Shown: positions 16,281 to 25,400, numbered from the stretch's first letter. The stretch is DNA of 30,757 bases from Mannheimia sp041807705 (GCF_041807705.1 NZ_JBGTYY010000026.1:1-30757), one strand, 5' to 3'. Translations and numbers: made by a program. Notes: generated by a model not told the origin, from the letters alone.

Positions 16281-17747
16281 TTACATTTTTAATTTTGCTT
16301 CGACATTCTTCGCTTTATTTAAGAATGCTTGGCGTTCTTTGTTACTCATACCGGAATTTGAACCCGGCAATTTTACCGTCATCGGATTCACCGGGCGGTC
16401 ATTAATGTGAAACTCGTAGTGTAAATGAGGCCCTGTTGAACCACCGGTATTACCGGATAATGCAATACGCTCTCCTTTTCTTACCCTTTGTCCGGGCTTC
16501 ACCAAACTTTTGCTTAAGTGCATATAGACTGTAGTAATATGCCCGTGTTTGATTTTAATATAACGCCCTGCTCCACGGGCCTGGTAAGCAACGTGTTCTA
16601 CTACTCCATCACTTGGTGCAATGATTGGAGTGCCAATTGGCAATCCGTAATCCACACCTTTGTGAGGACTAATACGACCTGTAATTGGGTGTTTACGTTT
16701 AGAGTTGAAGGAAGATGTAACTCTCGCAGCATATAATAATGGGTGTCGAGCAAAGCCACCACTTAAAGTTTCGCCATGTCGACTATAATATCGCCCATTA
16801 TCTGCTTGAATTGCATAATAACTTTTTTTACCGCTAATAACGTGAATACCCTCTACATTGCCTAAATCTGTTACTTTTCCATTTACATATTCACGCTTAA
16901 TTAAAATGGCAAATTTATCGCCTTTTTTCAGCTTATTTGTTGCAATTTGAGATTGTAATCCAACTGCTAATTGATTGATTTGGCGATCAGATAATCCTAC
17001 TGCTTTTAAACTCGCTGCAAAGCTATTTTGAATAGCCCCTCGTACAACATCTAGTTTCCATTCACCTTTTTTCTCAAATTTTTGGTAGGTAAATTTACCA
17101 TTGGCTTGGCGTTCATAAACACGTTCTTCTTTTTCGGAAACTAACCAGTTTAGATATTCTAATTCGCCGTCATTATCTAATATCCAATAAAATTGTTGCC
17201 CTGCTTTAAGATGAGCTAATGAAGGGTGCTGAGCAATGAGGTTTTGAGCATCACTATTTTCTAAACCTGATTGCTCCAATACATCTTTTAATTTATCGCC
17301 TTGAGCAGCAATATAGCTAAATTGGTTTTGAATTCTTAATGCTTGGTCTGCTACATCAAGTAAATCATCTAAGGCTTTTTCAGCTTCTAACGGCAATTGC
17401 TCTTGCTGAATATCATTTTTTACTGAGTCAATGAAAGGCTCTTCAACTTCGTCATCATAAGAAGTTGCTGTTTGATCGTCAACCACCTCTTCATTGCTCT
17501 CGGCAACAGAAGAAGACCAGATAATAAGATCGGCAATATAATTAATAAAAGTGTCCTCCATATATTCATCTTCTTGGCTATCTAAGAACACTATATTATT
17601 AATTTGTAAAATATTATTAATGGAAGGCTGTTTTTTTAACACCAAAGCAGCACCTGCCATAAAACTAACAACAGCAAATAAGAAGACAACTATTTTTAAC
17701 TTTTTCTTATGCCGTTTACGATCTCTTGCTAAAATTACGTGCTGCAA
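16281..17747 (-). CDS. mepM: MepM-like murein DD-endopeptidase (peptidase M23)
   Basis: Cell wall hydrolase that probably cleaves D-Ala-mDAP cross-links to allow peptidoglycan expansion. It is 488 residues: a basic cytoplasmic start, one TM segment about 18-37, an acidic low-complexity stretch around 85-130, an OapA/LysM-like region around 143-190 (LKDVLEQSGL, LKAGQQFYWIL), a Csd3-like middle domain, and the catalytic M23 domain with zinc ligands H362 and D366 (HKGVDYG) and H443 in GPHLHYEF. It is longer than E. coli MepM (440). Its divergence from znuC matches the znu neighbourhood of E. coli, which supports the MepM assignment. dsbC starts 6 bp after it. Confidence 0.9.
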   Translation of the reverse strand: MQHVILARDRKRHKKKLKIVVFLFAVVSFMAGAALVLKKQPSINNILQINNIVFLDSQEDEYMEDTFINYIADLIIWSSSVAESNEEVVDDQTATSYDDEVEEPFIDSVKNDIQQEQLPLEAEKALDDLLDVADQALRIQNQFSYIAAQGDKLKDVLEQSGLENSDAQNLIAQHPSLAHLKAGQQFYWILDNDGELEYLNWLVSEKEERVYERQANGKFTYQKFEKKGEWKLDVVRGAIQNSFAASLKAVGLSDRQINQLAVGLQSQIATNKLKKGDKFAILIKREYVNGKVTDLGNVEGIHVISGKKSYYAIQADNGRYYSRHGETLSGGFARHPLLYAARVTSSFNSKRKHPITGRISPHKGVDYGLPIGTPIIAPSDGVVEHVAYQARGAGRYIKIKHGHITTVYMHLSKSLVKPGQRVRKGERIALSGNTGGSTGPHLHYEFHINDRPVNPMTVKLPGSNSGMSNKERQAFLNKAKNVEAKLKM

Positions 17748-17896
17748 ATTATATCCCGCTATTTTTCTTTTATATTTACTGAAATTTACATAATCTCTTG
17801 ATAGACTATTTTACCAAGAAAAAATTCATTTATTCTATTGTCAGAAGATAAAAAATCCGTTAATTTTAGTTCAATACCCTTAAATTTTTTGTAGTA

Positions 17897-18706
17897 ATGA
17901 AAATTAATCACCTAACCCCAAACACAATGCAATTTACGTTGATAAAACAATCTCAACCTTTAGTCTCACTAAAAGATATTGAAGTGATCTTTAATAACCA
18001 AAAGGCGTTGCAAGAGATCAACTTATCCATTTACCCAAACTCTATTACCACTATTGTTGGTCCAAATGGGGGCGGCAAATCAACCTTGCTTAAGGTTCTA
18101 TTAAAACTCATTAAGCCAACTAAGGGGAAAGTCGTTCATCAAGAAGGGTTAAAAATTGGCTATGTACCACAAAAAATGCATATAGAACCATCAATTCCAA
18201 TGACAGTATCAAACTTCCTTGCGTTAAAACCTAACATTGATAACAAAATGATTGAGGAAGCATTATCGCTATTTTCTATCCATCATCTAGTTGAAAATAG
18301 TATGCAAAAACTCTCAGGAGGCGAACTCCAACGTGTTTTACTTGCTCGTGCAATTTTAAATAAACCACAACTATTAGTATTAGATGAGCCTATGCAGGGA
18401 GTAGATATTACAGGGCAAACTGAGCTCTATCAACTATTAAATCAAGTCCGTTCTTGGTTAAATTGCGCTATTTTAATGGTTTCTCACGATTTAAATATTG
18501 TAATGGCAAATACTGATGAGGTTTTGTGTGTGAATAAACACATCTGCTGTGCAGGCACGCCGGAAGTCGTGAGTAATGACCCTAGTTTTATCCACTTCTT
18601 TGGCGATCAATTTGCCCGTAATGTGGCGTTTTATTCACATCGTCATAACCATCATCACAATCTACACGGCGATGTTTGCTTAGGAGAATGTGAGTGTAAA
18701 CATTAA
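17897..18706 (+). CDS. znuC: Zinc ABC importer ATP-binding protein ZnuC
   Basis: ATPase of the high-affinity zinc importer ZnuABC, 269 residues. Walker A GPNGGGKST (55-63), Q-loop VPQK, signature LSGGELQRV (140-148), Walker B LLVLDEP (160-166), H-loop VSHDLN. The C-terminus carries a His/Cys-rich tail (HRHNHHHNLHG and CLGECECKH) that may bind zinc. The start at 17897 has a weak ribosome binding site; an internal ATG at residue 11 is possible. Unusually, no znuB follows: sucA starts 147 bp later. I saw no clear Zur box in the 149-bp gap to the divergent peptidase gene. Confidence 0.93.
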   Translation: MKINHLTPNTMQFTLIKQSQPLVSLKDIEVIFNNQKALQEINLSIYPNSITTIVGPNGGGKSTLLKVLLKLIKPTKGKVVHQEGLKIGYVPQKMHIEPSIPMTVSNFLALKPNIDNKMIEEALSLFSIHHLVENSMQKLSGGELQRVLLARAILNKPQLLVLDEPMQGVDITGQTELYQLLNQVRSWLNCAILMVSHDLNIVMANTDEVLCVNKHICCAGTPEVVSNDPSFIHFFGDQFARNVAFYSHRHNHHHNLHGDVCLGECECKH

Positions 18707-18772
18707 AGTCTCATTGGATTTGTTTAAAATTTGCTAAAAATAACCGCTTGTAGGCAAACAATTATTTAAAAA

Positions 18773-18788
18773 TCAGACTCACATCACA
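18773..18788. promoter_or_regulatory. Candidate CRP site upstream of sucA
   Basis: TCAGA-CTCACA-TCACA matches TGTGA-N6-TCACA at 8 of 10 half-site positions, with A-rich and T-rich flanks as in the extended consensus. Its centre (18780.5) is 41.5 bases before a start site about 7 bases after the sucA -10, the class II activator position. The left half is imperfect, so this is a candidate only. Confidence 0.45.
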
Positions 18789-18809
18789 TTTTATTTACTT
18801 TATTTGAAG

Positions 18810-18815
18810 TATAAT
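18810..18815 (+). promoter_or_regulatory. sucA promoter -10 element
   Basis: A perfect TATAAT at 18810-18815, 38 bases before the sucA ATG. No good -35 hexamer lies 16-18 bases upstream (the region is T-rich), which suggests dependence on an activator. Confidence 0.6.
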
Positions 18816-18853
18816 GGATTTATGATTTAACACCATAAATAGGTCAGGTCTTT

Positions 18854-21664
18854 ATGCAATATAAAAATTTTGATGATTGGATTGCGTCATCACCTTTCGG
18901 TGGCTCCAACCAATCTTATGTTGAAGAAATTTATGAACAGTATTTAGAAAATCCGGCAAATGTTGATGAAAGCTGGAAAAGCACTTTTGATTCATTCCCT
19001 AAAACCTCCCATATTGAACAACCCCACTCTAAAGTGCGTGATTATTTCCGCAAATTAGCCCGTGAACAACAGCCACAATCTATAACCGTTATTGATCCTG
19101 AAGCAGGAGCGAAGCAAGTTCGCCTATTGCAATGGATTAACGCTCACCGCTTTAGAGGTTATTTGGAAGCAAAACTTGACCCTATCAACTATTATCGTTG
19201 GAAAACCTCCAGCGTCCCTGAACTGGATTATAAATATCACGGCTTTACCGATGAAGATCTAAACGAAACCTTTGCCGTTGGTCGTTACGTTTACGATAAA
19301 GAAAGTATGAAGCTCAGTGAGCTAAATGAAGCCTTAAAAGAAACCTATTTAGGACCTATCGGCTTAGAATTTATGCACGTTCAAGATATTGAACAACGTA
19401 ACTGGCTACAGGCTAAAATGGAAAGTGCATTAAATAAACCGCTTTTCACTAAAGAAGAAAAACTGAATTTATTAACCGAATTAACCGCTGCTGATGGCTT
19501 AGAACGTTATTTGGGAGCAAAATTTCCGGGAGCAAAACGCTTCTCTTTAGAAGGTAGTGATGCGTTCATTCCGATGATGAAAGAAATTATTCGCCACTCT
19601 TCTCGTCAGGGTATGACTGATGTAGTAGTCGGTATGGCTCATCGTGGTCGTTTAAATATGTTAGTTAACGTATTAGGTAAACGCCCAGCGGAACTATTTG
19701 ATGAATTTGCAGGTAAACACGCTGATGAAAGCCGTACGGGCGATGTAAAATACCATCAAGGTTTCTCTTCTAACTTTGCAGTAGATGACAAAAATGTCCA
19801 TTTAACTCTTGCATTCAACCCATCTCACTTAGAAATTGTGAGCCCTGTTGTTATTGGCTCTGTGCGTGCAAGACAAGAGCGTATGCGTGATACCGAACAC
19901 GAAAAAGTGCTTGCCGTAACAGTTCACGGCGACTCTGCAGTGGCAGGGCAAGGTGTCGTACAAGAAACCTTAAATATGGCAAATGCTCGTGGTTATAAAG
20001 TAGGCGGTACAATTCGTATTGTGATCAATAACCAAATCGGTTTTACAACTTCTAACCCAAGTGATACCCGTTCAACTGAATTCTGTACCGATATTGCCAA
20101 AATGATCCAGGCACCGATCATTCACGTTAATGGTGATGACCCGGAAGCAGTTGCATTTGCGGCACGAATGGCAGTGGAATATCGCACTAAATTTAAACGT
20201 GATATTTTCATTGATTTAATCTCTTACCGCCGCCACGGTCATAACGAGGCTGATGAACCATTAGCAACTCAGCCGATGATGTATAGCATTATCAAAAAGC
20301 ACCCTACTCCACGTAAAGTGTATGCTGACCGCTTAATTGAAGAAGGTGTATTAACCAATGAGCAAGAAATCGAAATGCTAAACCTTTACCGTGATGCCTT
20401 AGACAATGGTGAACGTGTTGTACCGGAATGGCGTGAGTTAGATATGGCTGCGGTTGATTGGTTACAATATCTTAACTACGATTGGACAGCACCTTATGAA
20501 AGCAAATTCCCGGAAGATCGTTTCTTAACGATTGCGAAACGGGTTTGTGAATATCCAGATTCATTAAAAGCACACTCTCGTGTTGAGAAGATCTACACTG
20601 ATCGTAAAGAGATGTACGAAGGCAAAAAATTATTCGACTGGGGTATGGCCGAAACTATGGCGTACGCTACTTTACTTGATGAGGGTACACACGTTCGCTT
20701 ATCGGGTGAAGATGCAGGACGTGGAACGTTCTTCCACCGCCACGCAGTCATTCATAACCAAAATGATGGTACAGGCTATGTGCCATTAACACAATTACAC
20801 GCAAATCAAGGTCGTTTCCAAGTTTGGGATTCCGTGCTTTCGGAAGAAGCAGTTCTCGCTTTTGAATATGGCTTTGCGACAACCGATCCGAAAACCTTGA
20901 CTATTTGGGAAGCTCAATTTGGCGATTTCGCTAACGGAGCTCAAATTGTAATCGACCAATTCATCAGCTCTGGCGAACAAAAATGGGGCAGAATGTGTGG
21001 TTTAGTGATGCTTCTTCCACACGGTTATGAAGGTCAAGGCCCTGAGCACTCCTCTGCTCGTGTTGAACGTTATTTACAACTTTGTGCACAGCAAAACATT
21101 CAGGTTTGTGTACCATCAACACCAGCACAGGTTTACCATATGTTACGCCGCCAAGCAATTCGCAAAATGCGCCGTCCATTGGTTGCCATTACGCCAAAAT
21201 CGCTACTACGCCATCCGCTTGCAGTATCAACATTAGATGAGTTAATTAACGGCTCATTCCAAAATGTGATTGGCGAGATTGACAATATCGATCCGAAACA
21301 AGTAAAACGTGTGGTGATGTGTTCGGGTAAAGTTTACTACGATTTACTTGAAAAACGTCGTGAGAATAACCAAACAGACATTGCGATTATTCGTATTGAA
21401 CAACTCTACCCATTCCCTCTTGAGGAGATGAAACAAATTCTTGAGCCTTATGCTCACGTTACTGACTTTGTATGGTGTCAAGAAGAGCCATTAAATCAAG
21501 GAGCGTGGTATTGCAGTAAGCATAATTTTGAAGCTTCTATTCCAGAGGGGGCAAAATTAACTTATGCAGGTAGAGCCGCTTCTGCTTCTCCAGCGGTAGG
21601 CTATCCATCACTACATGCAAAACAACAAAAACAACTTGTTGAAGATGCTTTAACTATTGCTTAA
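18854..21664 (+). CDS. sucA: 2-oxoglutarate dehydrogenase E1 component
   Basis: Thiamine diphosphate-dependent E1 subunit of the 2-oxoglutarate dehydrogenase complex: decarboxylates 2-oxoglutarate and transfers the succinyl group to the lipoyl arm of SucB. It is 936 residues (E. coli 933). Features: the N-terminal E2-docking segment FDDWIASSPFGGSNQSYVEEIYEQYL, the HRGRLNMLVNVLGK block, NNQIGFTTS (about 391), the cofactor region RRHGHNEADEP (about 459-469), the second catalytic region RLSGEDAGRGTFFHRHA, and LLPHGYEGQGPEHSS. The E3 subunit is not in the window and is presumably shared with pyruvate dehydrogenase. A 7-bp hairpin and one uptake sequence separate it from sucB. Confidence 0.98.
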   Translation: MQYKNFDDWIASSPFGGSNQSYVEEIYEQYLENPANVDESWKSTFDSFPKTSHIEQPHSKVRDYFRKLAREQQPQSITVIDPEAGAKQVRLLQWINAHRFRGYLEAKLDPINYYRWKTSSVPELDYKYHGFTDEDLNETFAVGRYVYDKESMKLSELNEALKETYLGPIGLEFMHVQDIEQRNWLQAKMESALNKPLFTKEEKLNLLTELTAADGLERYLGAKFPGAKRFSLEGSDAFIPMMKEIIRHSSRQGMTDVVVGMAHRGRLNMLVNVLGKRPAELFDEFAGKHADESRTGDVKYHQGFSSNFAVDDKNVHLTLAFNPSHLEIVSPVVIGSVRARQERMRDTEHEKVLAVTVHGDSAVAGQGVVQETLNMANARGYKVGGTIRIVINNQIGFTTSNPSDTRSTEFCTDIAKMIQAPIIHVNGDDPEAVAFAARMAVEYRTKFKRDIFIDLISYRRHGHNEADEPLATQPMMYSIIKKHPTPRKVYADRLIEEGVLTNEQEIEMLNLYRDALDNGERVVPEWRELDMAAVDWLQYLNYDWTAPYESKFPEDRFLTIAKRVCEYPDSLKAHSRVEKIYTDRKEMYEGKKLFDWGMAETMAYATLLDEGTHVRLSGEDAGRGTFFHRHAVIHNQNDGTGYVPLTQLHANQGRFQVWDSVLSEEAVLAFEYGFATTDPKTLTIWEAQFGDFANGAQIVIDQFISSGEQKWGRMCGLVMLLPHGYEGQGPEHSSARVERYLQLCAQQNIQVCVPSTPAQVYHMLRRQAIRKMRRPLVAITPKSLLRHPLAVSTLDELINGSFQNVIGEIDNIDPKQVKRVVMCSGKVYYDLLEKRRENNQTDIAIIRIEQLYPFPLEEMKQILEPYAHVTDFVWCQEEPLNQGAWYCSKHNFEASIPEGAKLTYAGRAASASPAVGYPSLHAKQQKQLVEDALTIA

Positions 21665-21671
21665 AAAGATT

Positions 21672-21690
21672 GGGCGTAGTGAATACGCCC
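21672..21690 (+). terminator. Hairpin in the sucA-sucB gap (possible attenuating terminator)
   Basis: GGGCGTA (21672-21678), loop GTGAA, TACGCCC (21684-21690). There is no uninterrupted T-run directly after it, so it may slow or partly end transcription, or protect the sucA message, rather than act as a full terminator. Confidence 0.45.
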
Positions 21691-21777
21691 TACAAGCGGT
21701 TTATTTTCAACAAAAATTTACAAATTTGATTATAAGGTGTAATACATACGCCCTTAGTAAAAGAAAAGGATAATAAA

Positions 21778-23007
21778 ATGGCAATTGAAATTTTAACTCC
21801 AGACCTTCCTGAATCTGTGGCTGATGCAAGCGTTGCAACTTGGCATAAAAAAGTGGGCGACAGCGTAAAACGTGATGAAATCCTCGTCGAAATTGAAACC
21901 GACAAAGTGGTTTTAGAAGTGCCTGCTGCAAGCGATGGCGTGCTTATTGAAATTACACAAGCTGAAGGTGCAACAGTAGTTTCAAAACAAGTTTTAGGAA
22001 AATTGGATACGGCACAAGCGGGCGATATTAGCTCTGCGACAATCGAACAAAAAACAGAATCCACCCCATCAGATCGCAAACATGCAGCGATTGAAAACAG
22101 CCACGCAAATGCAGACGATCAAGGCCCTGCAATCCGCCGTTTATTAGCTGAACACGATTTACAAGCAGCAGATATTCAAGGCAGTGGCGTGGGCGGCAGA
22201 ATTACCCGTGAAGATATCGAAAAAGAGATCGCAAAACGCGTTCAACAAAATCAAGTAAAAGATGCTGCAACAAATCAAAACACGGTAAGCACCGTTGCAT
22301 TCAACAGCCGCAGTGAAAAACGTGTACCGATGACACGACTTCGCAAACGTATTGCAGAGCGTTTACTTGAAGCGAAAAATACCACCGCAATGCTAACCAC
22401 ATTCAACGAGTTAGATATGCAGCCGATTATGAATTTGCGTAAAACTTATGGAGAGAAGTTTGAAAAACAACACGGCGTACGCTTAGGCTTTATGTCGTTC
22501 TACATTAAAGCAGTAGTTGAAGCACTTAAACGCTACCCTGAAATCAATGCCTCTATTGATGGCGATGATGTGGTTTACCACAACTACTTTGATGTCAGCA
22601 TTGCCGTTTCAACTCCTCGTGGCTTAGTAACGCCAGTGTTACGTGATTGCGATAAAATGAGTATGGCGGAGATTGAGAAGAAGATCAAAGAGCTTGCTGA
22701 GAAAGGTCGTGATGGCAAATTAACCGTTGAACACTTAACAGGCGGTAACTTCACTATCACTAACGGCGGTGTGTTTGGGTCATTAATGTCCACCCCAATT
22801 ATCAACCCACCACAAAGTGCAATTTTGGGTATGCACGCTATTAAAGATCGCCCTGTTGCGATTGACGGTCAAGTGGTGATCCGCCCAATGATGTACTTAG
22901 CCTTAAGCTACGACCACCGCTTAATTGACGGCAAAGAGTCTGTTGGTTTCTTAGTGGCTGTAAAAGAGTTATTAGAAGATCCAACTCGTCTGCTTTTGGA
23001 AATTTAA
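21778..23007 (+). CDS. sucB: Dihydrolipoyl succinyltransferase (2-oxoglutarate dehydrogenase E2)
   Basis: Core E2 subunit that moves the succinyl group from its lipoyl arm to CoA. It is 409 residues. Domains: a single lipoyl domain 1-77 with the lipoylated Lys 43 in EIETDKVVLEV, a flexible linker, a peripheral subunit-binding domain around 114-150 (GPAIRRLLAEHDLQAADIQGS then GRITREDIEKE), another linker, and the catalytic domain from about 180 to the end with YDHRLIDGKESVGFL carrying the catalytic His and Asp. The start is preceded by AAAGGATAATAAA. It sits 113 bp after sucA. Confidence 0.98.
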   Translation: MAIEILTPDLPESVADASVATWHKKVGDSVKRDEILVEIETDKVVLEVPAASDGVLIEITQAEGATVVSKQVLGKLDTAQAGDISSATIEQKTESTPSDRKHAAIENSHANADDQGPAIRRLLAEHDLQAADIQGSGVGGRITREDIEKEIAKRVQQNQVKDAATNQNTVSTVAFNSRSEKRVPMTRLRKRIAERLLEAKNTTAMLTTFNELDMQPIMNLRKTYGEKFEKQHGVRLGFMSFYIKAVVEALKRYPEINASIDGDDVVYHNYFDVSIAVSTPRGLVTPVLRDCDKMSMAEIEKKIKELAEKGRDGKLTVEHLTGGNFTITNGGVFGSLMSTPIINPPQSAILGMHAIKDRPVAIDGQVVIRPMMYLALSYDHRLIDGKESVGFLVAVKELLEDPTRLLLEI

Positions 23008-23017
23008 TCTAAAATTT

Positions 23018-23045
23018 GACCGCTTGTATTTAACCACAAGCGGTC
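23018..23045. terminator. Inverted uptake-sequence hairpin after sucB
   Basis: GACCGCTTGT (23018-23027) and ACAAGCGGTC (23036-23045) form a 10-bp stem with an 8-base loop. The trailing sequence TATTTATAAT is only moderately T-rich, so termination may be partial, which would let some transcription continue into sucCD. Confidence 0.65.
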
Positions 23046-23340
23046 TATTTATAATAAAAACTTGTATATCTATTTGTTAATGTTCCTGTATCGGGTTCCC
23101 TTCTGAGTTGCCCGAACGACTTAAAATTTTTAGAAAAATAATCCCGAGCGAGAGCGAAGCGAACATCAGGGTTATTTTTCGTTAAGAAAATTTTAATAAA
23201 GTGAGGAACAGCAACGAAGTAGGGTGTGCTTTCTTTTGGTTACTTTTACTCGCTATGCTCGCCCTTCGGGCTGTTGCCTTTGGCAACATTCAACGTAAAC
23301 GTTGTCTTGCACAAGCAAAGAAAAGTAACATAACCATAAC
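23046..23340. repeat. Compound palindromic element in the sucB-sucC gap
   Basis: About 295 non-coding bases packed with inverted repeats. TCGGG/CCCGA flank 23091-23115. A long AT-rich stem has TTAAAATTTT, AAAAATAA and CCC on the left (23121-23145) and GGG, TTATTTTT and AAAATTTTAA on the right (23169-23196). GGTTACTTTT (23238-23247) and GAAAAGTAAC (23320-23329) form the outer arms of a second structure that encloses hairpin-repeat copy 2. The short open frame across it has no ribosome binding site or protein character. Confidence 0.75.
23243..23304 (-). repeat. Multi-hairpin intergenic repeat, copy 2
   Basis: On the minus strand: CAACG-TTTA-CGTTG, AAT, GTTGC-CAAAG-GCAAC, A, GCCC-GAA-GGGC, then GAGCATAGCGAG and TAAAAG. 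It matches copy 1 at 15501-15560 in order and spacing, with paired changes in the first two stems. It is enclosed by longer outer arms that copy 1 lacks. Confidence 0.75.
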
Positions 23341-23351
23341 GAGGAAACTCT

Positions 23352-24512
23352 ATGAATCTACACGAATATCAAGCCAAACAAATATTCAAACAATATGGGC
23401 TACCTGTGAGCGAAGGTATTGCTTGCTTTTCTGCCAATGAAACCGCAGAGGCAATCTCACAGCTCAAAGGCGAAAAATGGGCGGTGAAATGCCAAGTTCA
23501 CGCTGGTGGTCGAGGCAAAGCTGGCGGTGTGAAATTAGTTAGCAATGCTGATGAAGCGAAATCTTTCGCTGAACAATGGTTAGGTAAACGCTTAGTAACC
23601 TTCCAAACAGATGCTAACGGGCAGCCAGTCAATACTATTTATGTGGAAGAAACCTGCAATATCGACCGTGAATTATACTTAGGTGCGGTGTTAGATCGCT
23701 CTGCACAAAAGGTGGTGTTTATGGCTTCAAGTGCAGGTGGTATGAACATTGAAGAAGTCGCTGAAAAAACACCTGAGCTAATCCATAAAGCAACCATTGA
23801 TCCCCTTACGGGCGGTCAAGGCTATCAAGGTCGTGAACTTGCCTTCAAATTAGGTTTAAAAGGCGATGAAGTTAAACAGTTTGCAGATATTTTTGTAAAA
23901 CTGGCGAAGTTATTTGTAGAAAAAGATTTAGCCTTATTGGAAGTCAATCCCCTTGTTGTTACCAAAGAAGGTAAACTGCTCTGCTTAGATGCGAAAATGT
24001 CTATTGATAGTAATGCTCTCTACCGTCAGCCAGATCTTAAAGAATTACAAGATCTCTCACAAGATGACGAACGTGAAGCGGAAGCAGAAAAATGGAGCCT
24101 AAACTACGTTGCGTTAGACGGTAACATTGGCTGTATGGTAAACGGAGCAGGGCTTGCAATGGGGACAATGGATATTGTAAAACTCTACGGCGGTAAACCT
24201 GCTAACTTCCTAGACGTGGGTGGCGGTGCAACCAAAGAGCGTGTAGCAGCTGCATTCAAATTGATTTTATCAGACCCAAATGTAAAAGCGGTGCTAGTCA
24301 ATATTTTTGGGGGGATCGTACGTTGTGATTTAATTGCTGATGGTGTTATTGCAGCGGTAAACGAAGTAGGAGTAAACGTGCCTGTTATCGTGCGTTTAGA
24401 AGGCACAAATGCGGCACAAGGTCGCGAAATTTTAGCCAATAGTGGGCTGAGTATTTTAGCGGCTTCATCACTAAAAGAAGCGGCTGAATTAGCGGTAAAA
24501 TCTGCAAATTAG
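23352..24512 (+). CDS. sucC: Succinyl-CoA synthetase beta subunit (ADP-forming)
   Basis: Beta subunit of succinyl-CoA synthetase, which makes ATP (or GTP) from succinyl-CoA, and carries the nucleotide-binding ATP-grasp domain. It is 386 residues (E. coli 388). Conserved parts are MNLHEYQAKQIFKQYGLPV, KCQVHAGGRGKAGGVKL, LYLGAVLDR, ALLEVNPLVV, and the C-terminal succinate/CoA-ligase domain with DVGGGATKERVAAAFKLILSD and NIFGGIVRCDLIADGVI. GAGGAAA precedes the ATG at a good distance. The gene is split from sucB by 344 bp of palindromic DNA and is 8 bp from sucD. Confidence 0.98.
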   Translation: MNLHEYQAKQIFKQYGLPVSEGIACFSANETAEAISQLKGEKWAVKCQVHAGGRGKAGGVKLVSNADEAKSFAEQWLGKRLVTFQTDANGQPVNTIYVEETCNIDRELYLGAVLDRSAQKVVFMASSAGGMNIEEVAEKTPELIHKATIDPLTGGQGYQGRELAFKLGLKGDEVKQFADIFVKLAKLFVEKDLALLEVNPLVVTKEGKLLCLDAKMSIDSNALYRQPDLKELQDLSQDDEREAEAEKWSLNYVALDGNIGCMVNGAGLAMGTMDIVKLYGGKPANFLDVGGGATKERVAAAFKLILSDPNVKAVLVNIFGGIVRCDLIADGVIAAVNEVGVNVPVIVRLEGTNAAQGREILANSGLSILAASSLKEAAELAVKSAN

Positions 24513-24520
24513 GAGGAAAA

Positions 24521-25390
24521 ATGTCGATTTTAATTGATAAAAACACAAAAGTAATTTGCCAAGGTTTTACTGGCGGACAAGGTACATTCCACAGCGAACA
24601 AGCTCTCGCCTACGGCACGCAATTAGTGGGCGGTGTTTCGCCAAATAAAGGTGGAAAAACCCATTTAGGTTTACCTGTATTTAACACAGTTCGTGAAGCT
24701 GTGGAAGCAACGGGTGCAACGGCAACCGTGATCTATGTTCCCGCCCCGGGTTGTAAGGATGCCATTTTAGAAGCCATTGATGCAGGCATTCAATTAGTTG
24801 TTTGTATTACCGAAGGCATTCCAACGCTGGATATGCTTCAAGTTAAACAACGTTTAAACCAAACAGGCGTGAGAATGATCGGCCCGAACTGCCCAGGTGT
24901 GATTACCCCTGAAGAATGTAAAATTGGTATTATGCCGGGTAATATTCACAAAAAAGGCAACATTGGTATTGTTTCTCGTTCTGGCACATTAACTTATGAA
25001 GCGGTTAAACAAACTACTGATGAAGGCTTTGGGCAATCAACTTGTGTAGGTATTGGCGGCGACCCAATTCCGGGCTCAAACTTCATCGATATTCTAAAAC
25101 TATTCCAAGAAGATCCCGAAACCGAAGCCATTGTGATGATTGGTGAAATCGGGGGTTCAGCAGAAGAAGAAGCAGCAGCCTTTATCAAAGAGAATGTAAC
25201 CAAGCCTGTTGTAAGCTACATTGCAGGTGTAACCGCTCCAAAAGGTAAACGAATGGGGCATGCTGGCGCAATTATCAGCGGTGGTAAAGGCACAGCAGAT
25301 GAGAAATTCAAAGCTCTTGAAGATGCTGGCGTAACCACCGTAAGAAGCCTTGCTGAAATTGGCTCAGCCCTACGCAAAATTTTAGGCTAA
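24521..25390 (+). CDS. sucD: Succinyl-CoA synthetase alpha subunit
   Basis: Alpha subunit of succinyl-CoA synthetase, 289 residues as in E. coli. It has the CoA-binding Rossmann fold GFTGGQGTFHSEQALAYGT, VYVPAPGCKDAI-like segment (IYVPAPGCKDAILEAI), RMIGPNCPGVI, GIVSRSGTLTYEAV, and the phosphohistidine region GKRMGHAGAII with the catalytic His. The ribosome binding site AGGAGG lies just before the ATG, 8 bp after the sucC stop, so the two subunits are co-translated. It ends at a strong uptake-sequence terminator. Confidence 0.98.
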   Translation: MSILIDKNTKVICQGFTGGQGTFHSEQALAYGTQLVGGVSPNKGGKTHLGLPVFNTVREAVEATGATATVIYVPAPGCKDAILEAIDAGIQLVVCITEGIPTLDMLQVKQRLNQTGVRMIGPNCPGVITPEECKIGIMPGNIHKKGNIGIVSRSGTLTYEAVKQTTDEGFGQSTCVGIGGDPIPGSNFIDILKLFQEDPETEAIVMIGEIGGSAEEEAAAFIKENVTKPVVSYIAGVTAPKGKRMGHAGAIISGGKGTADEKFKALEDAGVTTVRSLAEIGSALRKILG

Positions 25391-25400
25391 GCTAAATATT

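Noticed and set aside
17748..17896. Possible Zur operator between the M23 peptidase gene and znuC
   Set aside because: No stretch approached the Zur palindrome closely enough to support a call.
23018..23045. Repeated ACAAGCGGT cores as a CRISPR-like or transposon repeat
   Set aside because: They are irregularly spaced, occur on both strands and inside genes, and match the known Apl-type DNA uptake sequence.
23201..23440. 79-codon plus-strand frame running into sucC
   Set aside because: It crosses the palindromic element and overlaps the sucC start in another frame, with no suitable ribosome binding site or protein-like composition.
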